This document shows positions 33,543-44,725 of a stretch of DNA of 64,000 nucleotides, piece after piece. The notes under the pieces are model-generated. The model was not told the origin of the DNA, made no database searches, and worked only from the letters and a program-made list of their open reading frames with translations. The stretch spans positions 12,952,275 to 13,016,274 of the forward strand of contig NC_134032.1 of NCBI RefSeq assembly GCF_964204645.1, read 5' to 3'. A program made the position numbers and the translations under genes. This DNA comes from Tubulanus polymorphus (Eukaryota > Nemertea > Palaeonemertea > Tubulaniformes > Tubulanidae). Each line of letters opens with the position of its first letter. The first letter of the stretch is position 1.

Positions 33543-34241
33543 TTCCGTTGTACGATGCAGGCGCGATATAGGCGGCGAAGGAAATATCACGATAATCACA
33601 GCGTCTTCATTCGAGAAAAATATTCCGTCGGAAAAAAAACGATTCTTCAAAATGAATCCGGGCCCAAGCGTATATTCAAGCTACGTAGACCATATCTAGA
33701 CTCGATATGCTGTATAAAACAATTTCCAGAATTATGTTCTCCAAAACTCCTTGAATATTCCTCGGATTTTCAGCGTTTTAGAAACTTAACATTCGCGTAT
33801 ACGGCGTTTCGGTACTGTAGCGTTTAACAGTATTCAACCGAAATGAAGTAACGCCGCGGAGAGGGTATTTGTGGATAGAAGTTGCATCGTCAACTTTTGA
33901 CACCCACGGGGTTATTTACGATCCGGTAAAGTATACGAAAAGTTCAATAGCGAACTAAGTTAGTAAAAAGATACGGGCAACAAGGTGCATCCAATAAAAA
34001 TACACGTAAACAGAAGGTTAAATACGGGTAGAAATGAATATCGATTCGATGATTATAAACTCCTTGGGCATTCAGCCAATACTGAAACCCAAGTCCATTT
34101 GGAAACACCCTTGGTTGTCTCCGAATACCAAGTCAACCTAAGATCTCTCCGCACACGATATGAGAACATAAAACCAGCCACCACAGGTGTGGTCTAGGCG
34201 ACAAGAGTCGTGCTTATAGGAACGCATACACAACCCGCGCT

Positions 34242-34387
34242 CCAGGGGCCGGTTGCATAGTCATGGCTTAGACTTAAGACCAGTCTAAGACCAACTTAGT
34301 TCTATAGCTAATCTAACAACTTAAGACCAGTTTTAAGATTTAAGACCACTTTTGGACTTAAGTCACGACTGTGCAACTGGCCCCTGG
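34242..34387. mobile_element. Palindromic MITE (CCAGGGGCCRGTTGCA ends), best copy
   Basis: Near-perfect terminal inverted repeats of about 27 bp (CCAGGGGCCGGTTGCATAGT and its partner ending CAACTGGCCCCTGG) enclose a 146-bp element rich in CTTAAGACCAGT-type phrases. Relatives lie at 3216, 9703, 11665 and 40155. Confidence 0.85.
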
Positions 34388-34399
34388 ACTGGGTGACGT

Positions 34400-35240
34400 A
34401 ACCACCGGGTAAGATGGTCGCCTGACGGAAAGTAGAACAGTACGACATGCGCGACAATCGTTACGAATGACTTCGCTGGCAGGCGCAAGGGCGTGTAGGT
34501 CGACGCCGGGTCCTTGGGCCTTAAAAGTTTCAAATGAAACATCTATCAATCTTTCCCGAGAATTCAACGCAAAGCTTTTTAATGTAATCGCCTAACAACG
34601 CAATGTAAATAGATAACGCGTATAAACTTTTAGTTTCATAATGGGTTCCTTTTTACTTATCAATAGTTTAGACAGATTGTCTCATTTTAGAAATCGGTAA
34701 AAATGATACCCGCGCACTCGACGCAATTTTGCGCGCTTGTTCGTCATTAATCAAAACCTGATCGCGACGTTTTCGAAAACAACAGATGAGTTTTCAATAT
34801 TAAATGTCGTGTATTCCGAGCGAAAACGTGTTCGTCGTGGGTCGGCGAAATGAAGCGATTGTCAATGATATAGACTGTACGCGTGCCTACGCAAAAAAAA
34901 TCGCCGCCATCACTTTTGTTAAGTATGATTATATAGAGGATTTGATTGAATTGGAGAATACTTCCATTCCTGTGCGAAAATGTTGTATATGCTGTTGATA
35001 AGGGCCCAAGAAAAATTCATTGGCAGCAACAAATGCCGAATTGACCGGTCCCAAGTAAGATGGAGTCCACGCGGGCCATTCACATTTGAAAATGAATGAA
35101 TAAAAATTATACCAACGATCAACCCTACAGTATCTCTATGTAATGAAAAGGTGAGATGGACATCAAATCATCAATATTGTAAAAATGACCTCTCGAATTC
35201 ATTAGATTGCGGCATTGTCTGTTGACAGCCCGTCCGAAGC
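34400..35240. other. Non-coding, nothing recognised
   Basis: A/T-rich with short ORFs only. Confidence 0.4.
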
Positions 35241-35661
35241 AATAAAGAAGTTTCCAGTTTCTAGGCGCCATTTTGTGGCGGTCCCGCGAGGTCCCCATTG
35301 TTGCGATAATTTGCGCTCATTTTTAAAACATAAGTTTAGATTGAATATCATATAGTTCTGCAGACCCTTGCTTGACGAAATCAATTTACACACCATTTTA
35401 AAGGAAATGAAATGCAGATATTTGCTGGCGATTCTTGGAATTTTTGAACGCAACAATTGAGAACAGTGATGATGTGAAACCAAGGACCGCATATCTTAAC
35501 CGTGCGTAAAAGAAATCGCAATATTTATTAATTTTAAAATATCTAAGTATCTCTTAAAGCTATATTTCCAATTTTCACAGAGGTTAAAGAGGGTTATTTG
35601 CAGTTAAAGCCTGCGTTGAATTTCCACAAAATGGCGCCTAGAAACTGGAAACTTCTTTATT
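35241..35661. mobile_element. 421-bp transposon with perfect 38-bp inverted ends and AAGC duplication
   Basis: The left end, beginning AATAAAGAAGTTTCCAG, spans 35241-35278. Its exact 38-bp reverse complement spans 35624-35661. AAGC directly flanks both ends (35237-35240 and 35662-35665), a 4-bp target-site duplication. The inner edge of each end contains GGCGCCATTTTGTGG. The interior lacks a transposase. Perfect ends suggest recent insertion. Confidence 0.88.
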
Positions 35662-35665
35662 AAGC

Positions 35666-35704
35666 TGACTTGAAGCGACGCAGCTATACGATCGCTTCAA
35701 GTCA
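35666..35704. repeat. Perfect 13-bp-arm hairpin
   Basis: TGACTTGAAGCGA and TCGCTTCAAGTCA are exact reverse complements around a 13-nt loop, immediately after the 421-bp transposon. Confidence 0.85.
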
Positions 35705-36129
35705 AGAGGTGGTTTTCAATATTTGGACTATTCGTTGGCTTCCTTTTCATTTCATCATAGTAGTGCGCGGTACGGGGATTGGTTTATCCGTCGTTGGAAT
35801 CTGCTAGTGTATATTCGAAATGAATTGATGAATATAAATCAAAACTTGCACCGCCGACCTAAAACCTCAAACAAAACATTGATTGATCTATTTGTAAATA
35901 TAGATGCACGACGCACCTATACAAAAGCAATATATTTGTAAATGATGTCTCAGTATTTGATCGAACGCCCGTGTTTTGTTGTTAAATATAGTTTCACGTT
36001 CATCGAAACTTGCCCCCGGCCATGTTGCACATTTCGTGAAAAAAGAAATATATACATACATATCTTTCCCTAGCCATTAGACACACAGTAACAAGTCGTC
36101 GTAAGTGACAAAACACTGAATTTCAAAGA

Positions 36130-36400
36130 AGGATTCTACTTGTGGCAAGTGAGGATCCACAATGTGTCACTAGTGGACAGTAGGGCAAGTGAGGATCCAC
36201 GAGGTGTCACTAGTGGGCAGTAGGACAATAGAGGATTCTACTTGTGGCAATCGAGGATTCCACATGTGGCAAGTGAGGGTCCGCTTGGTGTCGCTAGCGT
36301 GCATTAGAACATCGTATCCTGCGGCATAAGAGGATTCCACATGTGGCAAGTGAAGGTCCGCTTGGTGTCGCTAGCGTGCAATAGGACATCGACTTCATAA
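36130..36400 (+). repeat. RepA tandem array
   Basis: About four units with CTTGTGGCAAGTGAGGATCC and variants GTGAGGGTCCGCTTGGTGTC; the two right-hand units are the most alike. Spacing varies (about 55-85 bp) because of internal deletions. Confidence 0.85.
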
Positions 36401-36532
36401 GTAATTTGACAAAGTAGGATTCCATGTATTCCACTTTTGATGTCTCCTGGCCCGGTCACTGCATCAGCCTATGTGGCAACAAGCATCAGCCTGTATGTAG
36501 GTTATATGTAATAAAAAGCCATTGAATGCTAC

Positions 36533-36694
36533 CTGATTGTCTTCAAAGCGGCGATCGGAATATCCGGCCGCCTCCGCCTTCGCCGCCGCTGCAGATGAAA
36601 TCGTTGATGAGCATTGATTCTTCGGTGATTTCTTCCGTCGCTGGTTGTTGCCGATACATCCGAAATTTTTAAAGAATGACGTCACGCCGGACAT
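36533..36694 (-). CDS. Candidate alternative first coding exon (MSGVTSFFKNFGC..)
   Basis: The ORF of 54 codons starts ATG and runs MSGVTSFFKNFGCIGNN, then RRKKSPKN, a Ser/Ala/Lys-rich stretch and FEDNQ, ending in phase 0 at CAG/GTAGCA. Its base composition is CpG- and GC-richer than both flanks. The short hydrophobic/aromatic plus Cys start followed by basic residues is what one sees in peripheral membrane-associated N-termini, but no family is recognised. The donor is weaker than those of the sister candidates. Confidence 0.4.
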
Positions 36695-36699
36695 ATTCC

Positions 36700-38300
36700 G
36701 ATGCGATCGGGAAACGCGATATTTCCACAGCCGATCGATTATTGACGACTTAATCGTTTTCGATCACGCAGTTCTATCGACATAATCACCGACAATCTCT
36801 AAGACCTGTAGACGACATAAAACCAATTCCTATACGTATTTATTTTCGAATCGTACTTTACGACGCAGATAACGAACTCCATGCAGCTAAACCGTTGCGA
36901 AATCGCGGAGCAGTCCACTCACTTAATACTGAAATCTACTTTTTCTTTTTTTCAAATCGAATAAATAAAAAGTAGATTTTCTAATTTATGTCATCAGTCA
37001 CGTGAATGCTGAGTATATCAAGACGCATTCAGGACGTTATGACGTAACGAGAACTTTTTTTGACTTCAGCGTTTTAGAATCCTCGAAAGAGCGTTTAATC
37101 CTTCCGGCATTAACTATTAAACTGTATGTATAGGCCTATATATACTGCAGGGTAGCAACGGCGATTATCTGGAGATAAATATTCGTAGCATTTTCAGCGT
37201 ATATAGCGGATAGCAATCAACGCCGTACGAACCAAGGTGTTATTCGACGAGAAGGTTGGAACGCCTTGGTCAGCGTGTTCAGATTCTCAAGCGATGATAC
37301 CGAAATAGCCTTCGAAGTAAATCCGCAATAATTTACAACATCGCCGGTCGGCTCCATGTCGAATGCAGCGATAACTATACGTAATCAAAGACGCGTCCGA
37401 AAGTGTGCCCACCGCAATTGTACGATTTTTTGAGAGACCGCGAAAAAATGATACGACATTCGTCGCACGTTCGTTCATACTTCTAAAGCCTAACGGCTAT
37501 ACCCTCGTGTCTCATTCGAGACTTCGTCAATTCGCCGTATAAGCGTCAATGTTTGCATAAGACGCACACATCAACGCGATCTCCACGGCGTTCAAATAAC
37601 ATTATTGTAGGATATATGACTATAAACAACAAAACCAGATTAAAAAGCGATCTATTTAACGCTTGCCACCTGCGACACAGGTATAAAAACTGCAGGAATA
37701 CAGGTTTTCAACTAAACGTACGAAGGGTAATTTTCAGCGAAAGCTGATTCTAAGAATAGAAAGGATCGAGTGGCGACGGTTCCATTAGGCATATGCACGC
37801 AAAAGTATTCGTGTATACCTAGCAAAAATGAGTTTTGGCCGACGACTCGGCGAATAGTCAGCTATCTCGTACCCTGTCGCCTAACGAGGGTATGCGTAGC
37901 TTTGAAAAATCATTTGAAGTCGACGCATGACGTATCGGGCCCTAGATGCCTACCAGGGCAGGTATGCACGTCATAGAAGCAAAACCATGTGTAAACACGG
38001 ACGTTTTTGGAATTCCTATTGCGGAATGTTAGATCATTGTGAAATATAAAGGTTACGTAATAGAAAAGTGAAATCGTTGGGTTTTAGGAAAACAAGAGAA
38101 TACATAAGTTCTGGGGGGGGGGGGCTACTGGAATAAACGGTCTATATACCACCAGTGCTGGTTAGAATTTTTTAGCCTTTAATTAGCCCATGTCTTTTTT
38201 TAACACCCTCAACCCGCTAAGCGCCACGCATAGCATTATAAGCGGGTTCGATGTTTCTTTCTACCAATGGGGAGAGACCAGAGAAGAACCTTCGACCAAT
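36700..38300. other. Intergenic or intronic
   Basis: No gene recognised. Contains a poly-G run at 38113-38124. Confidence 0.4.
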
Positions 38301-38311
38301 TAGAAACTCTG

Positions 38312-38390
38312 TCGCCACCAGGGTTTGAACCCATAAACCCTGGATTGACGAGACCAGTGACCACTCGGCCACTGCGCCTCTCAAGCCCAC
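38312..38390 (-). mobile_element. tRNA-Leu/Ser-like SINE fragment
   Basis: On the minus strand GCGCAGTGGCCGAGTGGTCA (A-box) is followed by ATGGGTTCAAACCCTGG (B-box with a stem of CCAGGGTTT paired to AAACCCTGG). The anticodon-arm region does not fold as a proper tRNA. A related GCAGTGGCCGAGTGGT head occurs at 44630, so I call it a tRNA-derived repeat. Confidence 0.55.
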
Positions 38391-38533
38391 GTCTTAGTGT
38401 CGACCTGCCCGGGTTTGTCTGCCTGTTAAATGGAACCGTTTTCTTCGCTTCTCAGCCTTGCGTTCGTGAACGAAGTCAAAAGTTATATTCCACACCAAGG
38501 TGAGTTGATTGTTTTGACGCTACGGGTTGAAGC

Positions 38534-38556
38534 GGCGGTGGTGGTGGTGGTGGTGG
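38534..38556. repeat. (GGT)n microsatellite
   Basis: About seven GGT units in a CpG-rich patch with no supported gene. Confidence 0.85.
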
Positions 38557-39124
38557 ACCCTGGAAGCAGAGATCGATTCGTTATAAGCGGGATATGAAAG
38601 CCGTTTCTATGCTACAGCGTAAGGCAGCACGCACGCTGGCTGATTCGCGGCTATCCGGACCGACACATCAGAGGTGCTTCATCAGTTCGAGCGAATATAT
38701 ACAACCTATATAGAGTCGGCTGCCACAAAATCAATTTCGGGATTGAAGGGAAAAATACGTTTTTTTTCACAATAGCAAACAATTTTTCAGGCACCCAGGT
38801 TTTACTTCGCAAATATTATACGTATGCTATGCAAATACGGCATGAAGCTATAACGCGAGTGGTGAATCATAACCGAATTCTCTGAGATTTCCCTGATTTG
38901 TTTCTCTAGATTATGCTGAGTTTTCCAAGTTTTCCAGGTCAATGGCCACGCTGGTAATAGTTTGCTTGCTGTTGCTTTTACAAAATGTTCGGATCTGGCT
39001 TTTCCCAAGAATTACCCTATAGGATTTTTCATGTAACCTCACGACGGAACCACGGGCTTTGGGATGTGGCGGATGCCCGTATACCGTAAGAGGCTAACAT
39101 GATTCGAACCCGCTCGTCAATCTG

Positions 39125-39292
39125 CAGCGCTACGTGACAAGCAGGTTCGAGTCCCGCTGGCTGCTTCGCCGCACGGACAACACTTCAAAGGCCGCGCGTT
39201 CGCGTCGTGAGGTCACGCGAACTAATACACCAGGCTTAGCCTTGCGCCAATCCAAGATCCGAACGATGGAATATCGTCAGATAAACAAACAA
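39125..39292 (+). mobile_element. tRNA-derived SINE, second copy of the 1985 family
   Basis: AGCAGGTTCGAGTCCCGCTGG (B-box) is followed by GGACAACACTTCAAAGGC, CCAGGCTTAGCCTTGCGCC and AATCCAAGATCCGAAC, matching the body of the 1985 element in order. The A-box side is degraded. Confidence 0.65.
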
Positions 39293-39299
39293 ACTAAAA

Positions 39300-40150
39300 C
39301 CTTTCTAGGAAGAGTACATCGTAAAATATAACGAAAATCATTCGTATAGTTCAGTGAGCATCGATTACGACGAGTTCGGGAAAGATTCGATTCGATTAGG
39401 CAGAGACGTTCGGCGCAGATCGAATAATAGAAATCTAATAAATTCCATCAACGACTTGGAGACAAAACGTGCGCACTGCTGTAAATATATTATTGTCATA
39501 TACCGGTATATGACGTGTGTGTCTTGTATACGAAATACATTCTTTACCGACACCGGAATGTCAGTTCGAAATGTAATGTAAACAAATCGCTCTATTGACC
39601 AAGATTCTGTTGACATTTTCTCCGTGAAAATGTGGAGTGAACCAGAAACAAAAGTCTCCACGATAAACAGTCATCTTATGAATTAAAGATGGGCCATTTT
39701 CATAGACTATTGACTTTAACCCGGGGGCTAACCCAATTGAGTTACTAAGTTGGGTAAAGTTGGTACCAAAACAGGCCCCTGGTGTGCATAGATTTGGAAA
39801 GTCTGTTTTCGTAGCAGAAGAGTCGTCTTGGAAAATATGCCAAAATCGTTTATAAAATTAAATAGGTGTCTACACCTGCAGATTCATAATATAGCCGACT
39901 GTCCGCCTCCGGAGCCGTCCTTTGATGTTCCGAGCATGGAAGTTATGATATAGATGCCGGATACATGCAAAAAAAACCAAAAGATGACATCGCTACGATT
40001 CATTTCATGGAAATGGAATTGAGCCGATGAAACTGCGAAACTTTCGAGTTTTAAAAGCACAACTGATCTCAATCATGTACGCGTACGGTCTGAATCACAA
40101 TGATACAAGCTGTAACTGAGTGATGACTGAGTAAGCTGAATCATAACAAA
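39300..40150. other. Non-coding, nothing firm
   Basis: No gene recognised. A short GGGGGCTAACCCAATTGAG..GGCCCCTGG stretch at 39722-39783 may be another MITE remnant. Confidence 0.35.
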
Positions 40151-40154
40151 TGCC

Positions 40155-40283
40155 TCAGGGGCCAGTTGCACAGCCATGACAGTCATGGCTTAAATAGCAG
40201 TTCCATAGCCAATCTTACAACTTAAGAGCACCCGTGGAATTAACTTTTTCTCAAATGTGCGCAACTTGGCCCAGAGGATTGCT
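40155..40283. mobile_element. Degenerate palindromic MITE copy
   Basis: CAGGGGCCAGTTGCACAGCC at the left and CAACTTGGCCCAGAG at the right, with TCATGGCTTAAA and CTTACAACTTAAGA inside, match the 34242 family. Confidence 0.6.
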
Positions 40284-40988
40284 AATGGATCAAGTTATCC
40301 ATCAAAAACAATCATCATACGCCTTCTACGCATTACTATGATTAGCAGAATATACGTAGATGTAGCGCCTCGGTGCTACCTGTCTCATCTGAAATTCAGG
40401 TTACGTTTTTAGGCGTATGGCATTTACGTAAATGACGCGGGGTCCATACAAAAACAACGCGAGACACACTAGACTGTGTAATAACAATGCATCAAATCTT
40501 TCGTTAAGATGTCAGAATGAAAGTTCGACGTCAGAAAACTATTGATACGCAATCTCTGAGTATCCAGCTGGTGCCCGATAAAATAAGGAAGACCTGCATA
40601 TTCTATTACCCAAGGGTATCATCGGCTATCACTCTTAGAACGAAGTGTTTACTGTTGAACTTTTAAAGGGCCTTCGGTTTACCTCCCATGGAGAAACCTG
40701 AAAGGTTCTTCAGCGAGCCTTTTTGTTGGGTTCTTTCTTGGGAACCATTCCATCCATGAGTTCTTTAGAAAAACCCTTGCTTTATCCTCAGATGGTTCTC
40801 GATGGGTTCATTGAAAAACCGTTTCAGATCATTTCTAGGGTTCCTCGTTCACGTTTCGACTGCTCCCTTTAACCTCGTCTAGATAAGAAAACGAAATGGT
40901 CCCTTTGTCCAACTTGAAACCATAATTCGAATGAATTTGTGAATTTACGTCCCGATCTTCCATTTTTTGTTTCCAATGCAAAACTTAC

Positions 40989-41102
40989 CTTAGGGGGTAC
41001 ATCAGTGGAGAGTCGTTTGGTTCGGGGTCCGTAACGACCGGAAACGCAACAGGATGCAATACTGGCAATGCTATGGCACATGTAATCATTATGATGCGAC
41101 AT
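40989..41102 (-). CDS. Candidate alternative first coding exon (MSHHNDYMCHSI..)
   Basis: ATG in a strong context (CGACCATGT) opens 38 codons, MSHHNDYMCHSIASIASCC followed by VSGRYGPRTKRLSTDVPPK, ending in phase 0 at a consensus donor (AAG/GTAAGT). It is followed by a Cys pair and a basic GPRTKR stretch. Same strand and same phase as the candidates at 33456, 36533 and 42614. No homology can be named. An internal acceptor (CATTGCCAG) could instead make this an internal exon. Confidence 0.35.
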
Positions 41103-42613
41103 GGTCGATACCTTGAAGTTATCTCAATTTTATCTATTCCTAATACTATAATCCTGCGCTAGAACGTATAATTTCATAATCCTAATCTAGGCTTTATAAT
41201 CCAACTAATGCATATCCTTCATTGATAATCCATCGCTTCGTATAGATACATATACATATATAACATCGATCTTAAACACAGCAATTAACGTCAACTCGTT
41301 CAGATTCTAATATGTTCGTGTCACCCGGATTGACACACAGGGAATCAACACAAACTAAACGATGTAATTATTTCACAAAACGTCGTACGCTACTAGAACT
41401 TCAACGATTCCTCAGCTGCGCGGATGATGCTGTGAGAATCCCCCGACCTCAGACGGTTGCATGGAGACTGAGGAAAAACCGATGAATCAACGAGATTTTC
41501 TTTAGGTTAATCTTCAACCGAAGACCAATTTCTCAGCGAGCGAACTCGGTCACACAAACGATCGTTTGCTTTTCATCTCCGGCGTATAGAGTCAGAGTGT
41601 TGACGGGAACAATGACGGTTCGAAAAGACATTTGCACACGGTCATCATTGTGTATAGCCTACCTCGCGTGCGCTCATCGACGAGGGCATCTATTTACTTT
41701 GCTAAAACCGAGCTCAACTAAAATACAGATTCAATTCCTTTCGTCAAAACGAGCGTCTTCGTTTTGTGTGTTTTTTTTTCTCTTCGCGTTAGTCGACATA
41801 CGAACGGGAGAACGCTTTTTGCTTGACAATGATATGAATGGAGTGTGCCGCTGTGGTGTGTATGTGTGTGTAAGCATAGCGACGTCGCCTACTCTACCCA
41901 GCCAGGGATATATTATATGCATGAATATATCATAAACATTGATACCCTCCCATATAGTGTAGCATGTTAACAATCAAACAGCATCGTTTTATTCGAAGTC
42001 AATAGCTGACCCATTAGTATAAATAAATCTACGTAATTACAACGCAAATGATAATTTCAACCGATTGGATTTTAAAAATGCGAACATAAAGAGAGCAACG
42101 AAAAATTAGGTTTCCAATTGCGACGTATTAATAGATATATTGTGATAGGTGAAAATAGGTTGCAAGACGGCGAGATATACAGGCGGTTTATTAAACGACA
42201 GTGCTGCCGACTATCGCTATTCAAGTGAAACAATGATTCCGATTACGTCGAAATGATATTTTCTTTCTATCAGGCGATTACTGAGGGTCGCTGCTGTTCA
42301 GCGTTCCATTAAACAAAATACGTATATTCAAAGTATATTCAAATTATTATTTAGATATTTTCATTTCACTTCATTGTAGTTGACGAAAATATACTAACAA
42401 AACTTATGTTGATTTTTAGTATAGTTTAACTCCAAATACGTTTATATTTGATTTCTTCGCAAAATTAATTTCTGACGAATGAAGTTTGGAATGGTTAATC
42501 CTTTTCGTGAAACCAGGCCTTGTAGAGGCTGCTTTCAATTTTTCATCAATTTTTCGGTCGTGATTTTTGATGTGACGTAAAAACAATTCTCGAATCGAAA
42601 GTTTCCAACTTAC
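41103..42613. other. Probable intron or intergenic region between candidate exons
   Basis: A/T-rich; ORFs on both strands around 41600-41970 overlap and lack coding features. Confidence 0.4.
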
Positions 42614-42700
42614 CCCTGATGATCCATTCTTATCCACGTTTTTGGTATCTGTGCTGTCTTTTTCTTTTTTCACTTTGTATTTCTTCTTCCACGGAGGCAT
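42614..42700 (-). CDS. Candidate alternative first coding exon (MPPWKKKYKVKKEK..)
   Basis: ATG with A at -3 (CAAGATGCC) opens 29 codons, MPPWKKKYKVKKEKDS to DKNGSSG, ending in phase 0 at GGG/GTAAGT. The peptide is strikingly Lys-rich, then Asp/Ser/Gly-rich, as in flexible cytoplasmic N-termini. An ORF reading through the donor continues to 42416, so splicing is inferred from the donor alone. It belongs with the three other phase-0 candidates on this strand. Confidence 0.38.
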
Positions 42701-43381
42701 CTTGTATATTACTCCTATAGAAGCCTAACTCCGGGATGGCTGTTCGATCAATTTATCAACTAAAACACACAAAAATACCCTAAAAGTATTTAGTTTTCGG
42801 GATCGATATTTTGGACTTCACGAAACCTGCAGCTATCCCCCAGATGGCGTGTCTAACAGTAGAACACATTCGATTAGAATTTAGTTCCTTTTTCATCATC
42901 ATTTGTTTTTCGATAAGAAATTAAGTTGATTCTTTTGTCTAGATTTTTATTTTGCAATCGACCAAAAAAATAATCATATAAATAAGTATATAAGAATATA
43001 AGTATATAAATCAAATATTATATCCCCAGCAAAGAAAACAAAATCTTCAGGAGGGTTTCCTAAGGCGGGCACCGAACGGGTCCGAACATCGCCCTTATCT
43101 TCAAAATAAGCAGTTTGTATCGTCAAATATCATTAATTATCATATTCCCTCCAACTTTAAAGAATTATAGAAATCATTCTATATTCAAACCCCTGTAACG
43201 TATTGCACGATATATACGTTATGAGTCACTAATACTTGCCTTCGCAGAGAGAGAGAGAGAGAAAAGTTGCTACTGCGTGTAGAGATAATAGCGGCGATCA
43301 GCGGAAACTTATTTAGAAGGAACTAAATAGAGCGAAACGATTTTTTGTGCTTTCGATCGAAAGAGATATGCAACCCGAAAT

Positions 43382-43566
43382 ACAGTCAAACCCCGTTATA
43401 ACGCTGCCATCCTCTTTAATGCCTCAGCTCACATAACGCCAACATTTTTCAGAGAACAAATTTGCTCAACCAAACTCAAATTCAACGGAGATACCATTCT
43501 CAAAACGCCAAATTCGTTACAACGCCGTGTTTTTTCACTGGTACCAACGTTATAAAGGACTTCAAC
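43382..43566 (+). mobile_element. pogo/Tigger-like MITE
   Basis: It starts ACAGTCAAACCCCGTTATAACG, the characteristic Tigger/pogo-type terminus, and ends with ACCAACGTTATAAAGGAC. The interior ATAACGCCAACATTTTTC and CAAATTTGCTC relates it to 19911-20307. No transposase is encoded. Confidence 0.65.
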
Positions 43567-44624
43567 ACAATTTTCACCAAAAACAGAATACGATCAATAC
43601 CAACGTACTTACGTATGAGCGTACAACCGAACTTATCTATCGAAAGCTCCTAAGTTTTGAGAAGAAGACGATTAAGTATATAACGCCAATTGGAAACTAA
43701 CTATGGCCAAATATTTTGGCGTACGGTCTATGTATTATGTATAGGCCTGTGCGTCGTATGACTATGTATTATATTAGCGCGACAGGTTAAACGAGTGACA
43801 TTTTTAACGACACGCCGGACAACGACAGACTGGCCACACATGGTTTTGCTTATTCGCCTACCGACGTCCCATTAAGGAATTACGTCGGTCTTCTTAATCC
43901 GAGCCATTCTTAATCCGTTAATAAGCGCGATAATCCACGTGTAACGTCGGAAACATGTGCAACGACCTTTTTTCGCCCGAGTGATATCAGTATATACATG
44001 TACATGTACATTTACCCGACATGTATATTTTAAAGAATGATCGAGTTTTCTTCCTGGTTCGATTGCGAACATGCTTCCCGATCAGAATGACTTCCCTAAA
44101 AACTGTCCCATACTGTTTGTGCCGCACGGTATACAGGACGCGGAAATTCTTTTTTTTGTTGTGTGTTAATTGATTTACGGATGATGTTTGCACACACGGT
44201 GTGAGCTTATGTACGACGCGTTGCCAACAAATATTGCAGCAATATATCGGGGCTTTTGTTCGAACATTTTTATTTGAGTTTTCTGTATCGATGCGAACAT
44301 GTACTAACGCGTGTACTTACGGCCTATAACATGCTAGATCTGCCTAACTCTATCTCAACTCCCGATAACTATAAGTTTCAACTCAATCGTATACATAGAG
44401 TAGTTTCATGTATTGACTTTGTCTATGAGATATCCTTGTTCAAGACGTCTCCGATCGCAAACGAGTGAACATTTACCAAAATTGGACAATTACCAAAATT
44501 GGACACAATTTATTAATGTGATTATAGGCCTACACTCAAAAAATCGTATAGTTCTTTACTAATTAGAAGTCATTATTTCTGCGAGATTTGTCAGAGACGA
44601 ATTCCAGACACCCACGCACTGCGA

Positions 44625-44725
44625 AGGTTGCAGTGGCCGAGTGGTTTGTGACATGGGTCACTGAGTTAGGGTTCGTTTCAATCCAGGATTCCATGAGTTC
44701 GAATCTGGGCAACAGAGTCTTTAAT
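44625..44725 (+). mobile_element. tRNA-derived SINE head
   Basis: TTGCAGTGGCCGAGTGGTTTG (A-box) and GAGTTCGAATCTGGGC (B-box) sit about 60 bp apart. The stem pairing needed for a working tRNA is absent. The head matches the minus-strand copy at 38312. Confidence 0.55.

Noticed and set aside
36130-36400. CRISPR-like array
   Set aside because: The repeats are long, imperfect and contiguous without unique spacers, in an animal-type genome; they are RepA tandem repeats.
38312-38390. Functional tRNA-Leu or tRNA-Ser gene
   Set aside because: A- and B-boxes are present, but the anticodon arm and acceptor stem do not pair and similar heads recur, so a SINE is more likely.
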